Shown here one piece after another: positions 45,555-54,969 of a stretch of DNA of 64,000 nucleotides (positions are counted from its first letter, which is position 1; each line of letters opens with the position of its first letter). The stretch spans positions 1,860,001 through 1,924,000 of the forward strand of contig NZ_JACKXE010000001.1 in assembly GCF_014212315.1 (NCBI RefSeq). Direction: 5' to 3'. The notes beneath the pieces are model-generated. The model ran no database searches and was not told the origin of the DNA. It saw only the letters and a list, made by a program, of their open reading frames with translations. The translations under genes and the position numbers were made by a program. This DNA is from Nocardioides luti (GTDB lineage Bacteria; Actinomycetota; Actinomycetes; Propionibacteriales; Nocardioidaceae).

Positions 45555-45959
45555 ATGAAGCAGGATGAATGTCCGAACAAGCTCGCCCTACTCATCGGCC
45601 CCTGTTGGACCAGCGAGGCCACTCAGGAGGCGCTGGGGCTGCCGACGCTCTCCGCGCTCAAGGCCCGTTCCGTAGGCGGTTCGATCCTCGCGCTAACGAC
45701 CGCGGACGGCGTGACCGTCTACCCCGTCTGTCAGTTCGGCCAGCACAACGGCCAGATCGAGGTGAATCCCGCGCTCTTACCAATGCTGCGAACGCTAAGG
45801 CATTTCGGGTCATGGGCAGTCGCCGCTCTGCTGCAAACCCCTGCACCTGAACTCGGCGGCTACAGCCCCGTCGAGTGGGTGGCGTTCGGGAACCCTTCGG
45901 AACCCCTTGCCATCCTCGCCAAGGCCGTAGCCCGTGAATGGGCGGCTGGCGACGACTAG
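45555..45959 (+). CDS. Antitoxin-like DNA-binding protein (MbcA/ParS/Xre-C-terminal type)
   Basis: 134 residues. N-terminal helices ATQEALGLPTLSALKARSVGGSILALTTADGVTVYPVCQFG fit a small winged or HTH unit; the C-terminus WAVAALLQTPAPELGGYSPVEWVAFGNPSEPLAILAKAVAREWA is the 'L.tP.p.LGG.sP.EwL' domain seen in antitoxins of RES-type toxins. No RES gene is adjacent, so it may be an orphan or act with the helical protein upstream. Confidence 0.6.
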   Translation: MKQDECPNKLALLIGPCWTSEATQEALGLPTLSALKARSVGGSILALTTADGVTVYPVCQFGQHNGQIEVNPALLPMLRTLRHFGSWAVAALLQTPAPELGGYSPVEWVAFGNPSEPLAILAKAVAREWAAGDD

Positions 45960-46316
45960 ACACGCCGCGAACGGGCTCCGCACACGAAGACCGCTCGGCC
46001 GTGGAGACGCCGCCCCTTGGTTTCGCCGCCCGGAGATCTTCCTCTCCCGGCTCAGCCAGATCCTGCGCCGACGATCTCCCCCTCCCCCGATACGCCCGGG
46101 ACATCCCACCCAGATTGACGCCGCTGGCGACTCGTGGTGGGCGAGATCTGTTCAGGTCGGAGCAGGTGTTCGAGCAACGCCGAATAGGTCTAGACCAGAA
46201 AGTCACGTCTGTATGCTCAGGACTTTCAGAGGGGCACCGTGCGAGTCCACCCTGAAGTGTCGGCGCTTACCTCTAGCATCCCGATTCAGGAGCAGCCGTC
46301 AGAGAGGGCCACGCGC
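45960..46316. other. Non-coding stretch, 357 bases
   Basis: No convincing gene on either strand. It ends in the leader of the small peptide gene at 46,317; AGAGGGG precedes a GTG at 46239 that could give a longer form of that peptide (83 residues). Confidence 0.5.
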
Positions 46317-46490
46317 ATGACCACCGTTGAGAACATCACGGCATCGGTCGCCGAGGCGACCCACGAAGCGCGCGACTGGGGCATCATGCGCCACGACGCC
46401 GTCGACGAGCAGTTCAGCGCCGACATCAAGGAGATCCGAGAAGCAGAGCTGGCAGCCGAGCGCAACGCCTCCACGTTGCGCATCTTCTGA
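46317..46490 (+). CDS. 57-residue acidic peptide upstream of the papain-like protease
   Basis: From ATG 46317 behind GAGAGGG. Sequence begins MTTVENITASVAEATHEARD and ends AAERNASTLRIF: an acidic amphipathic helix with a short hydrophobic tail. It stands 41 bases before a cysteine protease gene on the same strand. It could be a protease substrate or inhibitor or a modified-peptide precursor, but has no Gly-Gly leader site. A GTG start at 46239 is the alternative. Confidence 0.55.
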   Translation: MTTVENITASVAEATHEARDWGIMRHDAVDEQFSADIKEIREAELAAERNASTLRIF

Positions 46491-46531
46491 GCTGCTTGCC
46501 AGCGCCCTAGACCGTCCAACTCGCGACTACC

Positions 46532-47998
46532 GTGCCGTCACTCCTGGACTGGACACCCGACGACCAGCCCGCCGTCGTTGTCGATGTCCGGACGCCGGGC
46601 GTCTGGGAAGGGCTTCTGAAGACCTACGCCAGTGGCACCGGCGTCGTCGCCCTCGGGCGCGTCTTCGAGATCGCCAAGGAACACGGTGTCATTCACGTCC
46701 TCATCGAACGCCGGTACATCGATGCAGACTGGCGAAGCGAGCACTCGCACTTCTACACGACGAAGTTCGAGCGCTACCCCTCGGTGTGTCATCGCCTGCA
46801 CTTCTTCGCTGCAGAGGTGCCCTCTGACCTCACCGACCTGAGCACAGTCACTAGTGCCTATCGCGGCTATTCGGTGCTGCGTCCGCTCGAGTCCTCGCCG
46901 GTCGGGCGGACCATGATCGCGCCGCCGCCCAGCATGGGGACCGAGGCGACTGTGTGCTTCGCGACTGAGACTGTCGATGTCCTGGGATGGCCGATGTCGA
47001 TCACTGCGATGCCGTTCATCAGCCAGGACGCGCAGTTCATGCGATGCGCCCACGCTGACATCTGGATGGTCTCGCTCCAGGCCCACCTGCGCATGGGCGC
47101 ACCACGCTGGTTGCCTGCCGATGTCCACAGGGCCTCGCTCGGCGGCGTGATCGGGGGCCGACAGATGCCCTCCGAGGGACTCACGCTGCAGCAGATGCTG
47201 GGGGCGCTGACCACGCTCGGGTTCTCACCCGCCGCAACCGCGCTACCTGCTGACACCGTGACTAGCTTCAACGCCGAGTGGAGGTCGCTCTACGCGATCG
47301 TCTGCCGCTACATCAACAGCAACATCCCTCCGATCGTCGTGGGAGAGGGACACGTCTGGGTTGCCGTCGGCTACAACCGCGAACCGTCCGATGGACACAC
47401 CCGACTCACCTTGTATCGGCACGACGACGTGCTCGGCCCGTACGTCCGCATCAACGACCCGTTCAACGAACCCCTCCCCGAGCACACATGGACTCAACTG
47501 GTGCTCCCGTTGCCTCCGAAGATCTACCTGTCCGGCGAGCGCGCCGAGGCGAGCGGGCGCTGGTGGTTCAACCAGTGGATTGCCGGAGCACCGCAGGACG
47601 ACCCTGTACGGGAGGCGCACGAAGCCGACGAGCTTTCCTTCGTCACCTATGGGCTTCGGGCCAGGGACTTCAAGCATGCACTCCTGCGCCGGCCGAGCAT
47701 GGATCCCGCATTGGCTCGCGCGTACCGTCTCGCGATCTGGCCGAAGAGCCTCTGGGTGGTCGAAGTCCAGGATCGGCGCCTACGAGAGGCTGGCCGTCCG
47801 AGTGTGTTGGGCGAGGTCATTCTCGACCCGACTTCCAGCCACCTAGACCCACGATCGGTAGACGATCACGGCATTCTCGCCGTGCACCGCCCGGGCCGAT
47901 ACATTTCCCACGGGCCAGACCACGGCACGCGCCTCGAGCTCGACGTCGACCCGACCCCGTACGAGTCCGGGCTACGTGTCGATCCGCGGGCCACATGA
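46532..47998 (+). CDS. Papain-like / C39-like cysteine protease, putative
   Basis: 488 residues from a GTG. The core around residue 165 reads ITAMPFISQDAQFMRCAHADIWM: Gln165 and Cys172 look like the oxyanion and nucleophile pair. His274 in VVGEGHVWVAVGYN and Asn308-Asp309 in YVRINDPFNEP complete a papain-type triad. A 150-residue N-terminal domain and a 150-residue C-terminal domain are unassigned. Not fused to an ABC transporter, unlike bacteriocin C39 peptidases. It may act on the small peptide encoded just upstream or on an invader or host target. Confidence 0.7.
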   Translation: MPSLLDWTPDDQPAVVVDVRTPGVWEGLLKTYASGTGVVALGRVFEIAKEHGVIHVLIERRYIDADWRSEHSHFYTTKFERYPSVCHRLHFFAAEVPSDLTDLSTVTSAYRGYSVLRPLESSPVGRTMIAPPPSMGTEATVCFATETVDVLGWPMSITAMPFISQDAQFMRCAHADIWMVSLQAHLRMGAPRWLPADVHRASLGGVIGGRQMPSEGLTLQQMLGALTTLGFSPAATALPADTVTSFNAEWRSLYAIVCRYINSNIPPIVVGEGHVWVAVGYNREPSDGHTRLTLYRHDDVLGPYVRINDPFNEPLPEHTWTQLVLPLPPKIYLSGERAEASGRWWFNQWIAGAPQDDPVREAHEADELSFVTYGLRARDFKHALLRRPSMDPALARAYRLAIWPKSLWVVEVQDRRLREAGRPSVLGEVILDPTSSHLDPRSVDDHGILAVHRPGRYISHGPDHGTRLELDVDPTPYESGLRVDPRAT

Positions 47999-48073
47999 CG
48001 CTGCGCGACCGGTTTGGCTAGCGGTCAGGTAGTCCGGACGTCGAGAGCCCTGGCATGCGACGCACAGGCATGG

Positions 48074-48976
48074 CTAAGCCGTGGTGGGTTGATTCACGGC
48101 GCGCGCCCTGCGCCCGAGGACCGTGCGGCGCGTAAGCAGCATGAACCGCAGGTGCTGGTTGTAGAACAGGCCGGCCCGGAAGGTCACCGCTCCTCGGCGA
48201 GTTTCCAGGGGCATCTCGAGGGTGTCCTCATGCACTTGGTCTGAGAGTGTGGCCAGTGTCGCCAACGCTGGACTACGAGCAGTCAGGACGTGGTCACCGA
48301 AGAACGTCGTCACGTTTCCGTATCGCTCAGCGAAGGAGCCGGAGGTGGCGCACTGGCTGGGGAACACCTTGAGCGCGCGGCCGCCGTGGGTGGTGTATCG
48401 GCCAAAGGCAACGAGGGCCACAGGGTGACCGCTCGTCTCGGCGTAACGGCGAAGTGCGGCGTGGCTCGATGCGCCGTAGCGGCCCGCGATAGTCAGCGGA
48501 CCACCCAGACCCGGACGGTAGGCGTCGGCCTCGTCGGTGAACCGATTGAGCCCGAAGAGCACTTCGGCCGCGAATGCGTTGGCCTCCTGCTCGAGCAGGC
48601 GCCGGGTGTGCGGGCTCAGGGTGGTGCGGTCATCAACGAAGTAGGCGCCCTCGTGCCACGGAAGAGCGTGGTGACCGATCTCGTGGGCTTGAGTGAAGCG
48701 ACGCCGGGTGGGGCTCAACGACTCATCGACGTACAGGATCTTCTCCTTGATCGCCATCGCGCCTAGGACCCGGCCAGTGAACTTCTTGGCCAATTCACGA
48801 ATCCGTGGGGGAAGGTCCGGCTCACCAAGGTCGAACAGGCTCGCCTTGTGCAGCCCGACCGCGGCAACCACGTCGTCGACTGGAACCGGCGCAAGGTCCA
48901 CTGCCCCAGCTGCGGCTAGGGCGCCCCGTGCGTAGCGGCGGACGTCCTGGATGCTTGCGATCTGAAGATCGGTCAT
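48074..48976 (-). CDS. ImmA/IrrE-family metallopeptidase
   Basis: 300 residues. Zinc motif FTQAHEIGHHALPWHEG (His98, Glu99, His102) and the third-ligand helix RRLLEQEANAFAAEVL. The C-terminal 130 residues form a GAF-like sensor region as in IrrE relatives. ImmA proteases cleave their partner XRE repressor to derepress mobile-element genes. ATG overlaps the XRE stop by 4 nt, the classic ImmR-ImmA order. Confidence 0.92.
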   Translation of the reverse strand: MTDLQIASIQDVRRYARGALAAAGAVDLAPVPVDDVVAAVGLHKASLFDLGEPDLPPRIRELAKKFTGRVLGAMAIKEKILYVDESLSPTRRRFTQAHEIGHHALPWHEGAYFVDDRTTLSPHTRRLLEQEANAFAAEVLFGLNRFTDEADAYRPGLGGPLTIAGRYGASSHAALRRYAETSGHPVALVAFGRYTTHGGRALKVFPSQCATSGSFAERYGNVTTFFGDHVLTARSPALATLATLSDQVHEDTLEMPLETRRGAVTFRAGLFYNQHLRFMLLTRRTVLGRRARAVNQPTTA

Positions 48977-49395
48977 GAGTCGTTCTCTCGTCTCTCTCGC
49001 CTCTGTCGCATGAATGCGACGTACTCGGTGAGCTCTCGGCGCTCTTCGTCGTTGAGCTCCTCCAGCGCCCTCAGCGGCAGGCCGGCCAGCAGGCGTTCGT
49101 CGGCACCGCCCGCGCGCTGCGTCGGAGTCGGCGTGCGGTGGCCGGCGCGCTCGAGCAGGTCGCTGTAGTCCAGTCCGTAGATCTCGGCCAAGTGGTAGAG
49201 GACGTTGGGCGAGGGCGACTTGATCGCATTGTTCTCGATCTGGCTCAGGTAGCCGTTCGTCACGGCCCTGTTGGTCTTGGCTTCGACATCGCGCAGGGTC
49301 AGGTGCATCGCCCGGCGTGCGTCCTTGAGGTGGTCACCCAGCGCACGTCCGTCCGTGGGGGTGACTTGCGGTTCGCGGCGAGGAGTGGGCGTCAT
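48973..49395 (-). CDS. XRE-family repressor (ImmR-like)
   Basis: 140 residues. HTH: LGDHLKDARRAMHLTLRDVEAKTNRAVTNGYLSQIENNAIKSPSPNVLYHLAEIYGL, a standard XRE domain. The C-terminal LEELNDEERRELTEYVAFMRQRR is a helix common in proteins paired with ImmA. It faces the ubiquitin-like operon across 122 bases containing repeated CAAGCA boxes, its likely operators. Confidence 0.92.
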   Translation of the reverse strand: MTPTPRREPQVTPTDGRALGDHLKDARRAMHLTLRDVEAKTNRAVTNGYLSQIENNAIKSPSPNVLYHLAEIYGLDYSDLLERAGHRTPTPTQRAGGADERLLAGLPLRALEELNDEERRELTEYVAFMRQRRERRENDS

Positions 49396-49419
49396 GCATC
49401 CATCCTACGCTTCGTAGAG

Positions 49420-49474
49420 CAAGCAAGGTAGTGGCAGGCAAGCATCCGTGCTATCGTGCTTGATGTAACAAGCA
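49420..49474. promoter_or_regulatory. CAAGCA/TGCTTG operator array
   Basis: CAAGCA at 49420, 49439 and 49469, and TGCTTG at 49457. They form two inverted repeats sharing a half-site: 49439-49462 (12-nt spacer) and 49457-49474 (6-nt spacer). The array lies between the divergent XRE repressor and ubiquitin-like operon. Confidence 0.6.
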
Positions 49475-49517
49475 GCGCACTCAATAGAACGCACGTCGAC
49501 TAGCCATGGAGGCTGAC

Positions 49518-50012
49518 ATGACCATCACCATCGAGCTCTACGACATGGGCTCCACTGACCCGCACATCTTCGAGGCCGAGGAGAGCAGCACCATCGCCGA
49601 GGCGGTGAAGCTGAAGTCGGCAGAGGTCCTCGTCCTGGTCGACGAGGGCGACGAGGTCGACGGCGACGTCGACTTGGTCGAGCTCGACCGTCGTACCACC
49701 GTCGGGGAGGCCTCGCGTGGCCACTCCCGGCTGACGCTGCTGCGCAACCCAGCCGCGAGGGTCACCGTGAACGTCCACTACGCGGGCGTGTCCAAGGCGC
49801 TGCAGGTACGTTCGACCACCCGCATCCGCCGCATCCGCAAGCTGGCGATCGCCGCCCTGGGCGTCGACCCGGAGCGGGCCACCGACACCGCACTGCGGCT
49901 GCCCGGCTCCGACGTTGATCTGACGCCCAAGAGCCCGATCGGGGCCTACCTGGGCAAGGGCCAGCGCCAGATCGATCTCGACTTGGTCCACAAGGACCGT
50001 CCGCAGGGTTGA
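49518..50012 (+). CDS. Ubiquitin-like modifier with two beta-grasp domains
   Basis: 164 residues from ATG 49518 (GGAGG five bases before; an in-frame ATG at 49506 is part of that site). Domain one, residues 1-75 (TITIELYDMG...LVELDRRTTVGEA), and domain two, 77-164 (VTVNVHYAGVSKALQVRSTTRIRRIRKLAIAALGV...IDLDLVHKDRPQG), each show the beta-grasp order strand-strand-helix-strand. The chain ends in a single exposed Gly, ready for adenylation without processing. Followed by E2-, JAMM- and E1-like genes, which fixes its role as a modifier. Confidence 0.85.
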   Translation: MTITIELYDMGSTDPHIFEAEESSTIAEAVKLKSAEVLVLVDEGDEVDGDVDLVELDRRTTVGEASRGHSRLTLLRNPAARVTVNVHYAGVSKALQVRSTTRIRRIRKLAIAALGVDPERATDTALRLPGSDVDLTPKSPIGAYLGKGQRQIDLDLVHKDRPQG

Positions 50013-50079
50013 GTGGCGCCGGCCGACGACCGGCCGCTGCCTCGATCGCACCACGACACCCAACAAGGAAGCCAGGTGA

Positions 50080-51271
<1,192 letters not shown>

Positions 51272-51275
<4 letters not shown>

Positions 51276-52663
51276 TCACCGAGGCAGCTCAACCCGAGGC
51301 GTACGACGCCGACCACTTCAGCCGCACCACTTTGATCCTTGGGCGGCGGGCTGGCGACGCCGCCCGAGGCAAGGCTCAACACCGTAGCTTCCGAGTGCTC
51401 ATCATCGCCGGGGCGGCCACCTGCAGCTCGCGGGCCGGCCAGGCCGCCGTGCTGACCGCCGTCGCAACCGCCGTGCGCGCTTTCAGCGAAGTTGCCGTGT
51501 CCCTTGACGCTCCGGGGCAGACGGTCTTGGGCGGCCCATACGCAGGGATGCGGCTCGGCGACACTGTCGCTTCGGAAGGCGCGAACCTGGTCGACAGCTC
51601 GAGCGGAACTCCACGGCACGTGATCGTCATCGGGAACACTCCCGCCGGGCTGCGGCCCGAGCGCCACTGGATCGCGGCAACCTGGTCGGGTTGGACCGCG
51701 AGCACCGGCCCGACCGCGCAGAAGCTGCAGGCAGCAGCGAGCATCAACCCCGCCGACGGCGACCCCGTAGGCGCCCGGTGCGGTGAGAACAACTGCGTGG
51801 CGGCTGTCGCCGCCGGGGCACTAGCAGTCGCAGAGACGTTCTTCGTCCTCATGCGCGAGGAAGAATCCGTGGGCGTTGCACGCCAGGTTTGCCTGAACCT
51901 ATGGCTCGCGGGATCGGCTACAGAACGGGGCCCCGCGATGGCGTACGCGCCCTCACAGTGGTGGCTCCTCGGCCTAGGCCACCTGGGGCAGGGCTACGCG
52001 CACGTCATCTCTTGGCTCGACTACGCCAATCCGAGCTCAGTTCAAGTCGTCCTTCAGGACACTCAGCGAGCCGTCCAGGCCAACCACAGCACGGGCGTCC
52101 TCACGCCCGCCGATCCGCAGAACCAGCGCAAGACCCGCATCGTCGCTGCTGCCCTCGACCGGTGTGGTTTGGAGACCGTCATCGTCGAGCGACGGATGCA
52201 CGCCCAGACCCCGGTCGGCGAGGAGGACATGCACGTCGCGCTAGTAGGCGTCGACAACCTCCCCACGCGACGACTCATTGACCAGATCGGATGGAAGACT
52301 GCAATCGACGTCGGCCTCGGGGCGGGTGTGCGGGACTTCGACGGCATGACGGTACGTCGACTCCCCGGCCAGCCCAGTGCCACCGTCCCGGCCTGGCAGG
52401 ACGAGCCGAAGCCAAATAGGTCTGACACGGTCGACATGGATGCGCCAGGACTCGACGCATGTGGCATCGCCGAACTGAATGGCGTCGCCGTCGGCGCCAG
52501 CTTCGTCGGCGTCATCGCCGGCGCCGTGGCGGTAGCCGAAGCCACACGAGTGCTGCACGGCGGCGGGGCGTACTCCGTCATGTGCCGTGACCTTCGCGAC
52601 GACGAGTCCGACGCTGCCCCCACCGCATCATATGAACCTCCTGTCGCCGCGCGCCTTCGATGA
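51272..52663 (+). CDS. E1-like (ThiF-family) modifier-activating enzyme
   Basis: 463 residues. The C-terminal half is an active adenylation domain: WWLLGLGHLGQGYAHVIS (nucleotide loop 234-239), acid in VVLQDTQ (Asp263), NQRKTRIVA (Arg286/Lys287) and VALVGVDNLPTRR (Asp328). Cys397 in PGLDACGIAELNG is the candidate thioester residue. The N-terminal half (FRVLIIAGAATCSSRAGQ...) looks like a second Rossmann unit that lost its glycine loop, recalling the inactive half of eukaryotic E1 heterodimers. Adenylates the C-terminal Gly of the modifier and passes it to the E2. Confidence 0.88.
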
Positions 52664-52706
52664 CGCGGATCGCGCAACCAGACCACTAAGAGAGGAGGTG
52701 AAGAAG

Positions 52707-52829
52707 ATGGCAAAGAGCACCAGCATGCCCAGCAAGGCATCGCTCTCCAAGGCGGGGAAGACGTTGGCCGCGAATGGATCGTCGAAATCGGCCAAGTCCA
52801 AGGCCGGCTCCACGCTCGGCAAGGGCTGA
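52707..52829 (+). CDS. 40-residue Lys/Ser-rich peptide at the end of the conjugation operon
   Basis: AGGAGGTGAAGAAG before ATG 52707 is close to a perfect ribosome site. The peptide has nine Lys and no acidic residue. It contains a repeated element, SKAGKTL and SKAGSTL, and ends LGKG. 43 bases after the E1 stop, same strand. Too basic and short to fold alone; it may be a dedicated substrate, a nucleic-acid-binding peptide or a second modifier. No such function has been shown that I know of. Confidence 0.7.
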   Translation: MAKSTSMPSKASLSKAGKTLAANGSSKSAKSKAGSTLGKG

Positions 52830-52949
52830 ACCCAATTGTCGAGGGGCAGGGTGACCGCCCGGAACCATAGGCCCCCGCCCTTCGACCGGGGTTGCGAGGA
52901 GTCGCTGACTGGCAAGCAGAAGCCCAGCCGATGACGTCCGCCCGTGCAT

Positions 52950-53729
52950 CTAGGCAGATGCGGCGTCTGCCAGAACCTCGTGCACCAGGTCGAGGTCATC
53001 GGCATCCACGTCGCCACCGGCCGAACGAATCCGTTCGAGCGACCAGCTTCGCCTGTCGACGAACCAGTGGTTGGAATGCTGTCTTATGTCGTCCTTCATC
53101 TGGGCCGGTCGCCCCTGGATCTGAGCTATGGCAGAGCGGCGGCAATCTCCGTCAAGGGTGAGCCGAACGATGTCGAGGAGGTCAGTCCCCTCCTTGTCGG
53201 TCGTTCGGTTCATGATCGCTTGAAGCTTCATCGCAACGAGAGGACCTGGCTCCGATACCAAGGTGACGACCTCGATGCTCTCGCCTTCCAGCGCGTAGGC
53301 GCTGATTCTCACGGACGTCGCGGTGTCGTACGCCCAAGCGTGCGACGTCGCGTGCAAGCGATCCCCTGGGTCGTCACTTGGGTGGTCGATCTCGGCCTGA
53401 TTCACCTCAAGGACGTCCACCTTCACTTCGCCTGCCAGCGTCGGGAGCAGGACTGCAGAGGGATCGATATCGGAAGCGCCCTCCACTCGGCGTAAGACTT
53501 CTAGGTGTGTCTGGTCCTGGAGCCCGCGATCGACGACGTCGAGGTCGAGAGTTGCGCGATGGGCTGTCTGGAGTCGGCACATCACGGCCAGACCTCCAAC
53601 CACTACCGGCGGTTCGCCCAAGGTCTCAATGACTGTCTTTGTCGCCTGCACGATCCGGAACATCGCGTCGCCAGCGAACTCCGCGCTGCTACCAGGCACG
53701 GTCCCAACCGTTCTTCGGGTTCCAGTCAT
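52950..53729 (-). CDS. AbiEii-like nucleotidyltransferase toxin
   Basis: About 259 residues from ATG 53729; GTG 53702 and ATG 53663 are alternatives, the last being the first conserved residue (MFRIVQATKTVIETLG). PPVVVGGLAVMCRL is the GG-S-like loop and HRATLDLDVV the DxD metal pair of the AbiEii family, followed by EPGPLVAMKLQAIMNR and KEGTDLLDIVRL. Such enzymes add nucleotides to tRNA or other targets. Start overlaps the preceding antitoxin gene. Confidence 0.82.
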   Translation of the reverse strand: MTGTRRTVGTVPGSSAEFAGDAMFRIVQATKTVIETLGEPPVVVGGLAVMCRLQTAHRATLDLDVVDRGLQDQTHLEVLRRVEGASDIDPSAVLLPTLAGEVKVDVLEVNQAEIDHPSDDPGDRLHATSHAWAYDTATSVRISAYALEGESIEVVTLVSEPGPLVAMKLQAIMNRTTDKEGTDLLDIVRLTLDGDCRRSAIAQIQGRPAQMKDDIRQHSNHWFVDRRSWSLERIRSAGGDVDADDLDLVHEVLADAASA

Positions 53730-54735
53730 CCAAGATCTCTCGACCGCGCCCCTTGTCCTGGGCAAGATCTAATGCAACGAAGAGTGGGTGGGCGACTGGC
53801 CACTCGTAGAAGTTCATTTGAACGTCGAGGCGCTCTCGACACACTGCCGGGACCGGCGCCACCCGGATGGAGCACTTCGCCGTTTCCCGCGATGACGCCG
53901 GCTCGAGCAGGCGCTTCGCTCTGCGGGCAACAGTCTCGTCAGGAACAAAGAAGTCCAGGGGAGCATCCGACCTCACCGCGATCGGCGCTCCCAGGATGGC
54001 GGCGGCAGCCGAGTCCGTCAGCGCCCATCCGGTGCTGGTCTCCACGTCGTCAAGACCCAACTTCAGTGGCCCGGTAATACCCAGGACGTTGCCCGGCGCC
54101 GGAGACTCCGCTAGGTAGGTCCTCTTGCTCGGCCACCGATCGGCCATGGCCCAGAATAGGCGCGCCCGATCAGGGCGGAGGCCTTCATCGATCAGCAGTT
54201 CTCGGCGTAGAGACGAAGCGATGTCAGACACCGTGCTGGGCGACCGGCCCAATTGCCGCGCGAGCTCACGAACAGCGAATGGTCGGTCTGGGTTCATCAG
54301 CAGCGCTGTCGCGACCTCGAGGCCCGCCTTTCCTGCGAGAGCTTCAGTTCGTTCGGTGGGCGACCAGTGGGGCCGAACCTCTGCGCTGATCACCACACGG
54401 TTGCCCACCCGCAGCGAAAGGTGCCCTCGAAGATCGAGGTAGCCCCACCCATGCTGAGTCAGAACTGTTCGAGCATCGGCAGTTACCCGATTGGCTACAA
54501 CCATGAAGGCGATCTCCTGGCTGGCGCTTTTTAAGCTCTGTTCGGCGTCGTGAACCAACCGCTTGGCAGTCTCAGTCGTCACCAACGACGAGCGCTTGAC
54601 CTCAACCAGGAGCTCGAGCCCCCATGGATCCAACACGAAATCGCCGGCAGAGTCATCGGCGTAGTGGTTGATGCGCACAAGTTCCAGGTCGACCTGCTCA
54701 AAGGCCGCCTTCAAAAATTCGAACGTCTCCTCCAT
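53689..54735 (-). CDS. AbiEi-like antitoxin/repressor with N-terminal nuclease-like domain
   Basis: 348 residues from ATG 54735 (MEETFEFLKAAFEQV). Residues 10-120 look like a restriction-endonuclease-like fold without clear catalysis (ELLVEVKRSSLVTTETAKRL, GYLDLRGHLSLRVGN); the middle is a winged HTH (RPFAVRELARQLGRSPSTVSDIASSLRRELLIDEG); the rest fits the AbiEi antitoxin C-terminal domain. Expected to bind the 14-bp inverted repeat directly upstream and repress both genes. Confidence 0.78.
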   Translation of the reverse strand: MEETFEFLKAAFEQVDLELVRINHYADDSAGDFVLDPWGLELLVEVKRSSLVTTETAKRLVHDAEQSLKSASQEIAFMVVANRVTADARTVLTQHGWGYLDLRGHLSLRVGNRVVISAEVRPHWSPTERTEALAGKAGLEVATALLMNPDRPFAVRELARQLGRSPSTVSDIASSLRRELLIDEGLRPDRARLFWAMADRWPSKRTYLAESPAPGNVLGITGPLKLGLDDVETSTGWALTDSAAAAILGAPIAVRSDAPLDFFVPDETVARRAKRLLEPASSRETAKCSIRVAPVPAVCRERLDVQMNFYEWPVAHPLFVALDLAQDKGRGREILDDWNPKNGWDRAW

Positions 54736-54754
54736 ACGCGAAGGATGGTCGATT

Positions 54755-54786
54755 GTTCGGTGTTCGGTCAATACCGAACACCGAAC
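54755..54786. promoter_or_regulatory. 14-bp inverted-repeat operator of the AbiE-like pair
   Basis: GTTCGGTGTTCGGT (54755-54768) and its exact complement (54773-54786) flank CAAT; each arm is itself two GTTCGGT repeats, and a further copy lies at 54795-54801. Twenty bases before the antitoxin ATG. The remaining bases to 54,969 hold no gene. Confidence 0.85.
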
Positions 54787-54969
54787 ACGCTATCGTTCGG
54801 TCAGGATCGGAGGAGAGCCAAGACGTATCTAGATGCGTCATTCCGCCGCCTATCGGCACAGTGGTCCATCCAGATCTGCTGAATTGCGGTCACCACGTGG
54901 CACACAGAACTTGGCCGGTACAGCATGGCCCTACGCGGAGATCGACGACGCCGAGATCCTGGCTGGAGT

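Noticed and set aside
45327..45959. RES-type toxin partner for the antitoxin-like protein
   Set aside because: No flanking protein has the Arg/Glu/Ser pattern of RES toxins.
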